Shown here piece after piece: positions 9,141-17,244 of a stretch of 64,000 bases of DNA. Source of the DNA: Intestinibacillus massiliensis (GTDB lineage: Bacteria; Bacillota; Clostridia; Oscillospirales; Butyricicoccaceae); the NCBI GenBank assembly GCA_029267335.1, contig JAJUJC010000003.1:62001-126000 (forward strand), read 5' to 3'. The notes under the pieces are model-generated. The model saw only the letters and a program-made list of their open reading frames with translations. It was not told the origin of the DNA and ran no database searches. A program made the position numbers and the translations under genes. Each line of letters opens with the position of its first letter. The stretch's first letter is position 1.

Positions 9141-9214
9141 ACTCAAAATAACATCACTATGTTGAACAAAATAGGCAAAAATGCACAAAGTGTAAGAAAA
9201 GTTTAAAATACGTT

Positions 9215-9240
9215 TAAGAACTCGGAAAAAATTACGATAA
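9215..9240 (+). promoter_or_regulatory. Putative sigma-28 (FliA) promoter of the late flagellar operon
   Basis: TAAG at 9215-9218, a 14-base spacer, then TACGATAA at 9233-9240, against the SigD consensus TAAA-N14-16-GCCGATAT. It lies 64 bases upstream of flgF in the only sizeable gap of the cluster, directly after fliA and the FapA-type gene. The downstream set (flgF, flgG, yvyF, flgM, flgN, flgK, flgL, fliW, csrA) is dominated by classic sigma-28-dependent late genes. Confidence 0.65.
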
Positions 9241-9303
9241 AATAGACAGTGAGCACGACGCGCAGCGCGCGGCTGCTCTCTGCACGGTGCGGAGGGATTC
9301 AAT

Positions 9304-10047
9304 ATGATACGCGGTCTGTATACAGCAGCAACCGGCATGATGGTGCAGCGCAATAAAATGGATGTTGTGACGAACAATATCGCAAACGTCGAAACGAGCG
9401 GCTTTAAAAAGGATACTCTGGTGTCCTCCGCTTTTGACAAGGTCATGCTCCAACGTATCAATGACGATCCCAACCTGATGGTCGTCGGTCCGTACAGCTT
9501 CGGCGCACATGTGCAGCAGGTGGTCACCGATTTCGGTGCAGGCAGTCTGGAATCGACCGGCGTGCCGACCGATCTCGCACTCGAGGGCGATGCATTTTTC
9601 GCGATCGAAACACCGGCAGGCGAACGCTATACGCGCGCAGGCAACTTCAACGTCAACGCGGAAGGGTATCTCGTCACGGTGGACGGTAACTATGTACGCA
9701 GCGATGCCGGTCGTGTCTTTATCGGCACGGACGAATTCGGTGTGGCAACGGACGGCACCGTAACAGCGAACGGTACACCCATCGGTCGTCTGCGCATCGT
9801 GTCCTTCGCGGACAACACCACTCTGCGCAAGCAGGGCGACAACCTCTATACAGGCACGCCCGCGGCACAGACCAATGCTTTTGCCGTGCGTCAGGGCTTT
9901 CAGGAGGCATCCAACGTCAATGCAGCGGACGAAATGGTCAATATGATGACGATTTACCGCAAGTATGAAGCAGATCAGAAAATCCTGACCATGACCGATG
10001 AAACCCTCGGTATGGCAGTCAACAAACTGGGTCGACTGGGAGGCTGA
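9304..10047 (+). CDS. flgF: Flagellar rod protein FlgF
   Basis: A 247-aa hook-basal-body protein. The N-terminus (MIRGLYTAATGMMVQRNKMD, then VVTNNIANVETSGFKK) and C-terminus (QEASNVNAADEMVNMMTIYR) are the paired axial helices of the FlgF/FlgG family. The middle contains DLALEGDAFFAIETPAGERY. FlgF forms part of the rod; FlgG, encoded 5 bases downstream, forms the distal rod. FlgF rather than FlgG is chosen for this copy because the next gene has the FlgG-like DFKDALY motif. The Bacillus counterpart is FlhO. A GGAGGG site with 7-base spacing supports the start. Confidence 0.88.
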   Translation: MIRGLYTAATGMMVQRNKMDVVTNNIANVETSGFKKDTLVSSAFDKVMLQRINDDPNLMVVGPYSFGAHVQQVVTDFGAGSLESTGVPTDLALEGDAFFAIETPAGERYTRAGNFNVNAEGYLVTVDGNYVRSDAGRVFIGTDEFGVATDGTVTANGTPIGRLRIVSFADNTTLRKQGDNLYTGTPAAQTNAFAVRQGFQEASNVNAADEMVNMMTIYRKYEADQKILTMTDETLGMAVNKLGRLGG

Positions 10048-10052
10048 GTGAT

Positions 10053-10805
10053 ATGATGCAATCCATTTACAGCGCGGTTTCCGCTATGAAAGCGGAGCAG
10101 ACGCGCCTTGATACGATCGCGGTCAATCTCGCGAATGTTAACCAGAACGGCTACAAGGCAAAGCGTGTAGACTTTAAGGATGCACTCTATACCGCAATGC
10201 GTAGCCCGGTCGCGGCGGACAACGGAGGCAACCTGCTCAAGGGAACGGGTGCGGTCGTCGGCGCAACAGCGACGGACTTCGGTGCAGGCGCACGCGTAGC
10301 AACCGGCAAGCCTTTGGATGTCGCGATCGCGGGCAAGGGGTTCTTCACGGTGCAGGGTACGGATGGTACGACTTACTATACGCGCGGCGGCAACTTCGAT
10401 GTTTCGGTCGAAGGCGACCTGCGCTATCTGGTCACCGCATCCGGTAACTATGTTTTAGACGCGGCGGGACAGCGCATCGGACTGCCACCCAATACCGTAC
10501 CTGCGATCGCGCCGGACGGCGTAATCACCGCGGGCGGCAGACAGATCGCAGTGCTCGGACTGGTACAGTTTCAAAACGAGGAAGGCCTGCTGGCACAGGG
10601 CAACGGACTGTTTGCACAGTCGCCGGCATCGGGCGCGCCGCGTGGGGCGGTGTCCGAGGTGGTACAGGGCAGCGTCGAAGGGTCAAACGTCGAACTGTCG
10701 CAGGAACTGACCCTGCTGATTCGCACACAACGAGCGTACTCGCTCGCAAGCAAGGCGCTGCAAACCGCAGACGATATGGATGGGTTAGCCAACCATTTGC
10801 GTTAA
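10053..10805 (+). CDS. flgG: Flagellar distal rod protein FlgG
   Basis: A 250-aa protein with the axial N-terminus (AVNLANVNQNGYKAKRVDF, then KDALYTAMRSP), the mid-domain motif PLDVAIAGKGFFTVQGTDGT, and a C-terminal helix (VEGSNVELSQELTLLIRTQR, then AYSLASKALQTADDM). These match FlgG (FlhP in Bacillus). GGGAGG lies 9 bases before the ATG; a second in-frame ATG follows immediately. It is exported through the type III gate and connects the rod to the hook. FlgE (hook) is not encoded in this window. Confidence 0.88.
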   Translation: MMQSIYSAVSAMKAEQTRLDTIAVNLANVNQNGYKAKRVDFKDALYTAMRSPVAADNGGNLLKGTGAVVGATATDFGAGARVATGKPLDVAIAGKGFFTVQGTDGTTYYTRGGNFDVSVEGDLRYLVTASGNYVLDAAGQRIGLPPNTVPAIAPDGVITAGGRQIAVLGLVQFQNEEGLLAQGNGLFAQSPASGAPRGAVSEVVQGSVEGSNVELSQELTLLIRTQRAYSLASKALQTADDMDGLANHLR

Positions 10806-10837
10806 GGCGCATCGATTTCAGGAAGAGGTGAACGGAA

Positions 10838-11236
10838 ATGGGACTACAGGAGTGTGAATTCTGCGGACTGCCGTTTCACAGCGTCGGCTCCAATCTGTGC
10901 GGCAAATGCGCACAGCAGATCGACGAGGGTTTTTTGAAAGCCCGTAAATACATTTATAAACACGGAGACCGTGCGGATTTCGGGTCGGTCCTCGAAAATA
11001 CAGGCGTGGACGAAAAAGTGCTGCGCTATCTGATCCGTCAGGGCAGATTGGAAATTTCCGATGAAGTCGGCGGCGCACGCTGCCGCGTATGCGGGAAGCC
11101 CGTAACAAATGGTGTGCTTTGCACAGATTGCATGCGAAAATTTCAGGACGCTTGCGGCAATCATGAGCCGCAGACGAGTGAAGATAAAAAACGGACAGCG
11201 GGTATTTCCCCTCTGGCACGTTTTCGCGAAAAGTAA
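10838..11236 (+). CDS. yvyF: YvyF-family flagellar operon protein (double zinc ribbon)
   Basis: A 132-aa protein with two treble-clef or zinc-ribbon pairs: CEFCGLPF...CGKCAQQ near the N-terminus and CRVCGKPVTNGVLCTDCMRK near residue 90. Between them is a helix resembling a MerR/HTH-like segment (VLRYLIRQGRLEISDEV). This arrangement and the location just upstream of flgM-flgN-flgK-flgL match Bacillus YvyF, a flagellar-operon protein of incompletely understood function. It may regulate expression or assembly of the hook-associated proteins. Confidence 0.85.
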   Translation: MGLQECEFCGLPFHSVGSNLCGKCAQQIDEGFLKARKYIYKHGDRADFGSVLENTGVDEKVLRYLIRQGRLEISDEVGGARCRVCGKPVTNGVLCTDCMRKFQDACGNHEPQTSEDKKRTAGISPLARFREK

Positions 11237-11256
11237 CCCGGAAAAGAGGAAAACAT

Positions 11257-11559
11257 ATGAGAATCGGCGGAATCAATCAAACCGAAATGATCGCCCGCTA
11301 TCAGAATACGATCAACGCTTCTGCGCCTAAGGCGGAGCGTGCCGCCGCCATCCATGACAGCGTCGAGCTGTCGGAGGGCGCGCAGCAGTACGCCGCTTTG
11401 GTGAAGCAGGCGCGTGCACAGCTCGATCAGGCGGATGCAGCTGAGGAGAGCCGCGTGCAGGACATCGCCGCGCGCATCCATGCAGGAGACTATCAGGTCT
11501 TTGCGGGTGCGGTAGCGGACAGCATCCTGACAGGCATGAATGAAGGAGAACAGGCATGA
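11257..11559 (+). CDS. flgM: Anti-sigma-28 factor FlgM
   Basis: A 100-aa protein of FlgM size. The N-terminus (MRIGGINQTEMIARYQNTIN) resembles the exported N-terminal part, and the C-terminal half (RVQDIAARIHAGDYQVFAGA, then VADSILTGM) is the sigma-binding helix segment typical of Firmicutes FlgM. It should hold FliA inactive until the hook is complete and FlgM is secreted or otherwise removed. A GAGGAAAAC site precedes the ATG. The stop overlaps the flgN start by four bases, suggesting translational coupling. Confidence 0.9.
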   Translation: MRIGGINQTEMIARYQNTINASAPKAERAAAIHDSVELSEGAQQYAALVKQARAQLDQADAAEESRVQDIAARIHAGDYQVFAGAVADSILTGMNEGEQA

Positions 11560-12071
11560 ATCCTGTCGCACAGGCAACTGCCGCGCTGACGGATGTACTG
11601 AGCAAGGAAAAAGAGCTGATGACACAGCTTCTGCACTTCGCACAGGAGAAGGAAACTGCCTTACAGGAAAACGATGTGTCGAAGCTGATGGAAACGGTTC
11701 CGCACGAGGAAGAGCTTGCACAAACGTTTCAGACACTGGAGGGGGAACGCATCGCGCGTTCCGACAAACTGGCACAGGCGGCAGGACTCACAGACGCCGA
11801 CCTTTCCATGCGCGAAGTCATCGAAAAGCTGAACGATCCCGTATGCGCAGGCTGCCTGCGCCGTGTGCGGCAGGAACTGCTCGAACTGGTCCATACGCTC
11901 TCCACACAGAACGAGAAGGTCGCGATCTTGCTCGAGCAGCAGCGGGACTGTAACGAGTTCGTGCTGCAAATGCTGCTTTCGGATGGCGATGTCAGCCCTT
12001 ATTATGATGGAAACGGCGAAAAACAGGAACAACCCAGCGGGGACAGAGGTCTTTACGAAACGTACGTCTGA
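11556..12071 (+). CDS. flgN: FlgN-family export chaperone
   Basis: A 171-aa, mostly helical, acidic protein with the FlgN pattern (LTDVLSKEKELMTQLLHFAQ...ALQENDVSKLMETVPHEEEL) and a downstream helix with heptads. FlgN proteins hold the hook-filament junction proteins FlgK and FlgL, encoded next, before export. The position between flgM and flgK is the same as in Bacillus (yvyG). Sequence conservation in this family is low, so context carries much of the call. Confidence 0.87.
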   Translation: MNPVAQATAALTDVLSKEKELMTQLLHFAQEKETALQENDVSKLMETVPHEEELAQTFQTLEGERIARSDKLAQAAGLTDADLSMREVIEKLNDPVCAGCLRRVRQELLELVHTLSTQNEKVAILLEQQRDCNEFVLQMLLSDGDVSPYYDGNGEKQEQPSGDRGLYETYV

Positions 12072-12098
12072 CTCGCGTGAACCACCGGAGGAAATGAC

Positions 12099-13616
12099 AT
12101 GGGCTCTACATTCGGCGCGCTGGAAATCGGCAAATCCGGACTTGCAATTTCCATGAAGAACTTGCAGATCGCGGGTCATAATATTACCAATGTAAATACT
12201 GTCGGCTATACGCGGCAGCGCGTCATCAGTACGGCAAAGCCGCCCGCCGGATCATCCTATCTTATTGCACAGATCTACAACAAGCAGACCGGACAGGGCG
12301 TTGAAAGCGGTAACGTGCAGCAGATTCGCAGCGAATATCTCGATCAGCAGTACCGCAAGCTCAATTCCGACTACATGCAGAGTGAGCACACCACGCAGGC
12401 GCTATCCTATCTGACCGGACTGCACGAGGAGTTGAAGGACGACAGCAGCATGACGAGCTCCATTAAAAACTTCTTTGCCGCGTTGGGCAAGTTTGGCGAA
12501 GATACATCCAGTAAGGAGTATCGCACGAACGTGCAGCAGCAGGCGGTCAGCATGACTCAGAACTTTAACTATGTCTATAACGAGATGGTTTCGCTGTGGA
12601 AGGATCAGAATAACAGCGTAAGCACCGTCGCTCAAAATATCAATGCCGCCGCAGATCAGATCGCGCAGCTCAACCAGTCGATTGCATCGTATGAGCGCCT
12701 TGGCGAAACCGCGAACGATCTGCGCGACCAGCGCAATGTACTGCTTGATCAATTATCCGGTCTTGTCAATATCAGTTACAGCGTCAATCCGGATAATACT
12801 TCGATGGTCGATATTTCGATCGGTGACGCAGCACTCGTCAGCGGCGCAAATGCAAACCAGATCGCGGTCACGCAGAGCGCGACCAACGATCCGCTTTCCG
12901 GCGTGCCGCGTTATGAATTGACACTGGACGGCAAGGCACTTTCCAATACCGGTGCAGATGCGCGTGTGACCGGCGGCGAGCTGTTTGCGCACATGCACAT
13001 GCTGAGCGGCGATCAGGCGGATCAGGCGGGCATTCCGTATTACATGAATCAGATGAATACCCTTGTGCGCACGATTGCAAAGAACATCAACGATATTCAT
13101 GCACAGGGCTTTACTTACCCGGACGGTACAAATGCCAGCAAACAGGGCGTGAATTTCTTCAAGGTGGCAAACGGTGCGGGTGGTACACCGGATTATACGA
13201 CGATCACTGGTGGGAATTTTTCGATCAGCGACGAGGTGCGCGACAGCATTTACAATATCGCCGGCTCTTCGGTCCAGGTGTCGCTGACCGATCCGTCCAC
13301 ACAGACCGGTAATAATGAAGTCGCACTCAAACTGTTTCAGGATCTCAATAACAGCGATTATTACGGTCAACTGAACAGTACGGTTTCGCATTTGGCGATC
13401 AATATGTCGACCTCACAGAAGGGACTTGATGTCACAGAGGCACTGGTCCAGAACGTCGATAAGCAGCGCAGTTCTATTTCCGGCGTTTCCGTCGATGAAG
13501 AAACGACCAATATCATTATGTTCAAACAGGCGTACAGCGCAAACGCGCGCTATATCACGACGCTCGACGATATGCTGTCCACGCTCATCAGTAACACCGG
13601 ACGTGTCGGCTTATAA
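12099..13616 (+). CDS. flgK: Flagellar hook-associated protein 1 FlgK
   Basis: A 505-aa protein of normal FlgK length. The N-terminus (SFGALEIGKSGLAI-type segment, then AGHNITNVNTVGYTRQRV) is the FlgK signature, and the C-terminus (VSVDEETTNIIMFKQAYSAN, then ARYITTLDDMLSTLI) is the conserved axial helix. FlgK forms the first ring of the hook-filament junction. CGGAGG with good spacing precedes the ATG at 12099. flgL follows after 22 bases. Confidence 0.95.
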   Translation: MGSTFGALEIGKSGLAISMKNLQIAGHNITNVNTVGYTRQRVISTAKPPAGSSYLIAQIYNKQTGQGVESGNVQQIRSEYLDQQYRKLNSDYMQSEHTTQALSYLTGLHEELKDDSSMTSSIKNFFAALGKFGEDTSSKEYRTNVQQQAVSMTQNFNYVYNEMVSLWKDQNNSVSTVAQNINAAADQIAQLNQSIASYERLGETANDLRDQRNVLLDQLSGLVNISYSVNPDNTSMVDISIGDAALVSGANANQIAVTQSATNDPLSGVPRYELTLDGKALSNTGADARVTGGELFAHMHMLSGDQADQAGIPYYMNQMNTLVRTIAKNINDIHAQGFTYPDGTNASKQGVNFFKVANGAGGTPDYTTITGGNFSISDEVRDSIYNIAGSSVQVSLTDPSTQTGNNEVALKLFQDLNNSDYYGQLNSTVSHLAINMSTSQKGLDVTEALVQNVDKQRSSISGVSVDEETTNIIMFKQAYSANARYITTLDDMLSTLISNTGRVGL

Positions 13617-13638
13617 ACGGTGAAAACGGGGGAAAACC

Positions 13639-15066
13639 ATGAGAATCACAAACTCTATGATGGTGGGTCAGTTTTTGACCGACGCCAATGGCAGTCTCAA
13701 CCGTCTGAGTAAGTATCAGCGGCAGGCGGACTCCACCAAGCGCATCGACAGTATTGCCGATGATCCGCTCGGTACGGTCAAGAGTCTGAAGGCGCGCAAC
13801 AAGCTTGCGACGATGGAGCAGTATCAGGATAATATCAAGTCTGCGTCCAGCTATCTCAGTGAGATCGAAAGCGCGACGGATTCTCTGGGTGAGTTGACAA
13901 AGAAAGCATACGAAAGTATGGTTTCTGCCATCAACGACACCAAAACACAGGATCAGCGTAATATTCTCGCGAAAGAGATCGAAAATTTGCGCGATGAGGT
14001 GTTGTCCGTTGCGAATACGACGATGGGTACCTCTTATCTGTTCGGCGGCTATAATTATACCGGTTCGACCAACGGCGTGACGAAAACGCCTCCGTTCCAT
14101 GTGGAGCAAAACGGTGATTTGACGTACAACGGCGTCAATCTGTCCTCGTTCAGCCGCTTGGATGAATTTAAGTCTCAGACCAATACCATGACCGACCTGC
14201 GGCAAAAAATCGAAACGCTTGCGGGACAGGTGGATACCTCGCTTGATTATACCGTACGGGAGAAAATCGTTCCCGACTTGATGGGTAGCCTGAAAGATAT
14301 GAAAGCTGCCGGAACCGCCGCACTGGCAATGGCGCAAAAGGACAATGCACCGACCGCAAAAACACAGGATTTGCAAGATTTGGTGAATGCGGTCACGGCG
14401 GCTTATGACGGACTCACGCAAGAGAGCAACAAGCCAATGGCAGAAGGCGGCGCGACTGGCACCAACTATTTTAGTAAGGATACCGTCAAGAACATCATGA
14501 ATACGTTTGCGACGGCAATGGGGACAACCGGCGCGAATCTGACCGCTGCGATCGGTACAGCGGGACAGGGGTTCAGCATTACAGAGCCGGATGGTGCGTC
14601 CTATAAGATCAAGGATGCTGCGCAAACGGCATTCGATGCACAAAAAGACGCGGGTTCGGCGCTTCAAATCGGCATGACACAGACGGTTGACGTCACGATG
14701 AACGGCATTGAACTGTTGGGGGCGGGACGCGACAATCTGTACTTCGTGCTTGACCAGAGCGTCGCTTACCTGAAGGGCGAATTGGATCAGTCGCAAATGC
14801 CCAAGATGCTCGAACGTTTGCAAAACAAGCAAAGCGACCTGCTTAAAGTGCAAACGAGCGTGGGCACGAACCAGAACCGTCTGGATCTCATCAGCAACCG
14901 CTATGAGGCGAGCACACTTGCTTATACCAAGATGAAATCAGATGCGGAAGATGTCGATATGGCGGAAGCGTATATGAATCTTTCGACCGCAAAAACTGCT
15001 TATAACGCCGCTCTGGCTTCGGGAGCAAAAATCGTACAGACCTCCCTTGTCGATTACTTAAGATAA
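13639..15066 (+). CDS. flgL: Flagellar hook-associated protein 3 FlgL (enlarged middle)
   Basis: A flagellin-like junction protein, 475 aa. The N-terminus (MRITNSMMVGQFLTDANGSL) and the segment IASIADDPLG-like DSIADDPLGTVKSLKARNK are typical of FlgL/flagellin D0-D1, and the C-terminus (VDMAEAYMNLSTAKTAYNAA) restores the coiled core. Bacillus FlgL is about 300 aa; the extra roughly 170 residues fall in the middle (about residues 180-350), where flagellins and FlgL carry surface-exposed variable domains. It adapts the junction to the filament. Flagellin itself is not in the window. Confidence 0.92.
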   Translation: MRITNSMMVGQFLTDANGSLNRLSKYQRQADSTKRIDSIADDPLGTVKSLKARNKLATMEQYQDNIKSASSYLSEIESATDSLGELTKKAYESMVSAINDTKTQDQRNILAKEIENLRDEVLSVANTTMGTSYLFGGYNYTGSTNGVTKTPPFHVEQNGDLTYNGVNLSSFSRLDEFKSQTNTMTDLRQKIETLAGQVDTSLDYTVREKIVPDLMGSLKDMKAAGTAALAMAQKDNAPTAKTQDLQDLVNAVTAAYDGLTQESNKPMAEGGATGTNYFSKDTVKNIMNTFATAMGTTGANLTAAIGTAGQGFSITEPDGASYKIKDAAQTAFDAQKDAGSALQIGMTQTVDVTMNGIELLGAGRDNLYFVLDQSVAYLKGELDQSQMPKMLERLQNKQSDLLKVQTSVGTNQNRLDLISNRYEASTLAYTKMKSDAEDVDMAEAYMNLSTAKTAYNAALASGAKIVQTSLVDYLR

Positions 15067-15104
15067 ATCTGCTGACTAGGCAAACGATATGGAAAGGCAT
15101 CACT

Positions 15105-15590
15105 ATGAAGATTCAATCGGCTCATTTCGGTGAAGTGGACATCAGCGATCAGAAAATTTTGCATTTTCCGGAAGGACTGCCCGGACTCGAGGATGAGCAG
15201 CGGTTTGCGCTGTTGACCGTCGGGGATGGTCAGCCGATCAACTGGCTGCAATCACTCAGCCATGAAGAGATCGCACTGCCGGTGCTCGACCCGTTCGTCG
15301 TCAATCCTTCCTATGCTTTTGATATTCGGCAGGAGGATATCGACTTTCTGGAAATCAGCGAGATGAAGGACGTCTATATTCTGAGCGTTCTGGTAATTCC
15401 GAGCAATGTCGACGATATGACGATCAACCTATCTGCGCCGATCATCATCAATGTGATCAATAATCGGGGACGGCAGATTTGTCTGGATGATAAGCAGTAC
15501 CGCGTTCGCACGCCTGTGGCGCAACTGCTGAGGCAAGCGACGGAAAGCGGGGAGGAAAAGCATGCTAGTGCTGACCAGAAAACAGAATGA
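15105..15590 (+). CDS. fliW: Flagellar assembly factor FliW
   Basis: A 161-aa protein with the FliW pattern: HFPEGLPGLEDEQRFALLTV near residue 20, then INWLQSLSHEEIALPVLDPF, and a C-terminal NLSAPIIINVINNRGRQICL. FliW binds CsrA when not occupied by flagellin, forming a post-transcriptional switch that couples flagellin synthesis to filament assembly. Its 3' end overlaps the start of csrA by 29 bases in another frame, so the two partners are almost certainly cotranslated. Confidence 0.95.
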   Translation: MKIQSAHFGEVDISDQKILHFPEGLPGLEDEQRFALLTVGDGQPINWLQSLSHEEIALPVLDPFVVNPSYAFDIRQEDIDFLEISEMKDVYILSVLVIPSNVDDMTINLSAPIIINVINNRGRQICLDDKQYRVRTPVAQLLRQATESGEEKHASADQKTE

Positions 15591-15777
15591 AAGCGTGCTC
15601 ATCGGCAATGAAATCAGCGTCAAAATCATTGGCATTGATGGGGATAAGATTCGATTAGGGATTGAAGCACCAGACAATATGCGTGTGCTTCGGGAAGAAT
15701 TGCTTGAAGAGATCGGGCAGGCGAACCGTATGGCGGCACAATCGCAGTATCGGCTGTTCCGGGCGGAATCACGGTGA
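15562..15777 (+). CDS. csrA: Carbon storage regulator CsrA
   Basis: A 71-aa RNA-binding protein that starts with the canonical MLVLTRKQNESVLIGNEISV and contains the beta strands IGIDGDKIRLGIEAPDNMRV with the conserved RNA-contact residues L4, R6 and the GIEAP region. CsrA dimers bind GGA hairpins near the ribosome sites of target mRNAs, classically flagellin. A GGGGAGG site lies inside the fliW reading frame. A 15-bp perfect hairpin 9 bases downstream ends the operon. Confidence 0.97.
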   Translation: MLVLTRKQNESVLIGNEISVKIIGIDGDKIRLGIEAPDNMRVLREELLEEIGQANRMAAQSQYRLFRAESR

Positions 15778-15785
15778 AAAGAAGC

Positions 15786-15820
15786 AAAAGGCGATGCGCA
15801 CCATGCGCATCGCCTTTTTT
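15786..15820. terminator. Bidirectional terminator between csrA and the SLH-like gene
   Basis: A perfect 15-bp stem (15786-15800 with 15804-15818, AAAAGGCGATGCGCA and its complement) and a 3-base loop, with A-run and T-run on the two sides. It can stop the late flagellar transcript and the convergent gene that ends at 15820. Confidence 0.88.
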
Positions 15821-17172
15821 CATGAGCGGGCAAGTCGTGAGATCAAAATGGCAGCTTCCATACGCGGCACGGTGTATTCCGGCGCAAAGCGGGTGCATAA
15901 GGTTTCCCGTGCTGCACGCAGGGTAACAGCAGGCAACGCGGCGGATAACAGCCGTGCAAGCTCCCCACGGGTGATAGGCGCAGCAAAATCTGTGAAAAAA
16001 TCGGGCTGTATGAGTCGGTTTTGCACGGCATAGTGCACATAAGGCGCATACCAAGGACAAATATGCGTTGGAAAAGCCGCGCTTCCGCCGCGGTACAGGT
16101 CATGCAGGATGCACGCGAGTTTAATCGCTTCGCCGGTGCGCAGCGGTGCGCGTTCATCCAAGGGACTGCCGCTTTCATCGTCATAGGGACGTGGATGCGG
16201 CGAGGGAGAGTTCTCTTCAGCGTCGCGCAGGAGTGTGGTGACAGTCACGTTGCCAAAGAGGTATAACGGAAACGGCGGCTGCAGAATGCGCGCAAAGAGC
16301 GGCGGACGATCGGCTAACGCTTCGGTCATGATTGCGGTCGTCATTGGGGCAGTCGTTGCGATACTGCCGGTCAGGGAAGGCTGTTCCGGCGACAGCGCGG
16401 CGGAAACCTCCGGCGCTTTATGCGGTGAAAATGGCATCGCTGTGCGTGGCAGCGACGGCAATTCCGGCGGCAGTACTATGGAGCGTGGTTGTACAAGCGT
16501 TTCCGCGGTTGCCAACGATTGCGCGGGTATCGGAACAGTTGCGGACGACGTTTGCTGCGGCAGTGTTGATGAAACGGAGAGTTGCGTGTCAGCCGGAGCC
16601 GCAGGCGAGGGTGCAGGTACATCGGGAATCGTCTGTGGAGCGACAGGGGAGAACCGTATTGCAGACGGTGTCGGCTGGGGGATTGCCGGTAAGGGAGACA
16701 GCGGAATAGGGGCATCGGACGCTGCAAGAGGAGATGGGGAACTGCGCATCGATGTCTGCACCGGCAGCGCATCTGTAGATACAGGTTCCGATGGCTGCGA
16801 TGGCTGCGCGAGAGACGCTGATGTGGGCACTGCGTCCGACGGCGCCGCTGGTGTCACCGGTGGGGTGGGAATACCCGTAGCGGGCGTTGTACGCACAGAG
16901 GGGGCTGTCAATGGCTCGTGTGGCACGGGGAACAGTGCTTCCCGTGCGGATTCGGACAGGCTCAGCGTGAACGCATCGCTGCTTTCGAGCGTTAAAGCAC
17001 CATCCGGTTGCGGCGCCTCTGCCCCCAAAGGTGACGATACAGGCGTGGAAGGACGCACGGGAAGCGGCAGTTCGCCGGTAGCATGCCCCTCGCCGCTTTG
17101 TGCGCCGGAAGGCAGTGTACCGTCCCAAAGCAGTCCAGCTCCCGCCACGGGAGGGAGGGTGGGAAAATCCAT
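15820..17172 (-). CDS. Pro/Ser/Thr-rich protein with an SLH-like C-terminus
   Basis: A 450-aa protein of unknown function. Residues about 1-290 are a low-complexity, Pro/Ser/Ala/Thr-rich tract. The last 110 residues are compact: PWYAPYVHYAVQNRLIQPDF followed by APITRGELARLLSAALP, which looks like an S-layer-homology (SLH) repeat (WxxxYVxYAVxxxLI...PITRxExAxxL), and MEAAILISRLA could be part of another. No signal peptide or transmembrane segment is visible, which is odd for an SLH protein. The start was set at the ATG at 17172, which has AAGGAGGATGCAAT upstream; the longer frame from 17226 lacks a site. It lies between the flagellar operon and a chemoreceptor. Confidence 0.6.
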   Translation of the reverse strand: MDFPTLPPVAGAGLLWDGTLPSGAQSGEGHATGELPLPVRPSTPVSSPLGAEAPQPDGALTLESSDAFTLSLSESAREALFPVPHEPLTAPSVRTTPATGIPTPPVTPAAPSDAVPTSASLAQPSQPSEPVSTDALPVQTSMRSSPSPLAASDAPIPLSPLPAIPQPTPSAIRFSPVAPQTIPDVPAPSPAAPADTQLSVSSTLPQQTSSATVPIPAQSLATAETLVQPRSIVLPPELPSLPRTAMPFSPHKAPEVSAALSPEQPSLTGSIATTAPMTTAIMTEALADRPPLFARILQPPFPLYLFGNVTVTTLLRDAEENSPSPHPRPYDDESGSPLDERAPLRTGEAIKLACILHDLYRGGSAAFPTHICPWYAPYVHYAVQNRLIQPDFFTDFAAPITRGELARLLSAALPAVTLRAARETLCTRFAPEYTVPRMEAAILISRLARS

Positions 17173-17194
17173 ATTGCATCCTCCTTCGAAAGGT

Positions 17195-17224
17195 AAAAGG
17201 GCTGCTGCAAATTTGCAGCAGCCC
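17195..17224 (-). terminator. Terminator of the chemoreceptor gene
   Basis: A 26-base perfect palindrome at 17199-17224 (arms GGGCTGCTGCAAA and its complement) is followed on the minus strand by TTTT at 17198-17195. It lies just after the chemoreceptor stop and 23 bases before the start of the SLH-like gene, so the latter depends on read-through or on its own promoter. Confidence 0.8.
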
Positions 17225-17244
17225 ACTGACGGAACAGAAGCTGG

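Noticed and set aside
13588-14853. Minus-strand frame of 421 aa
   Set aside because: Shadow of flgL; no ribosome site and no recognisable domain.
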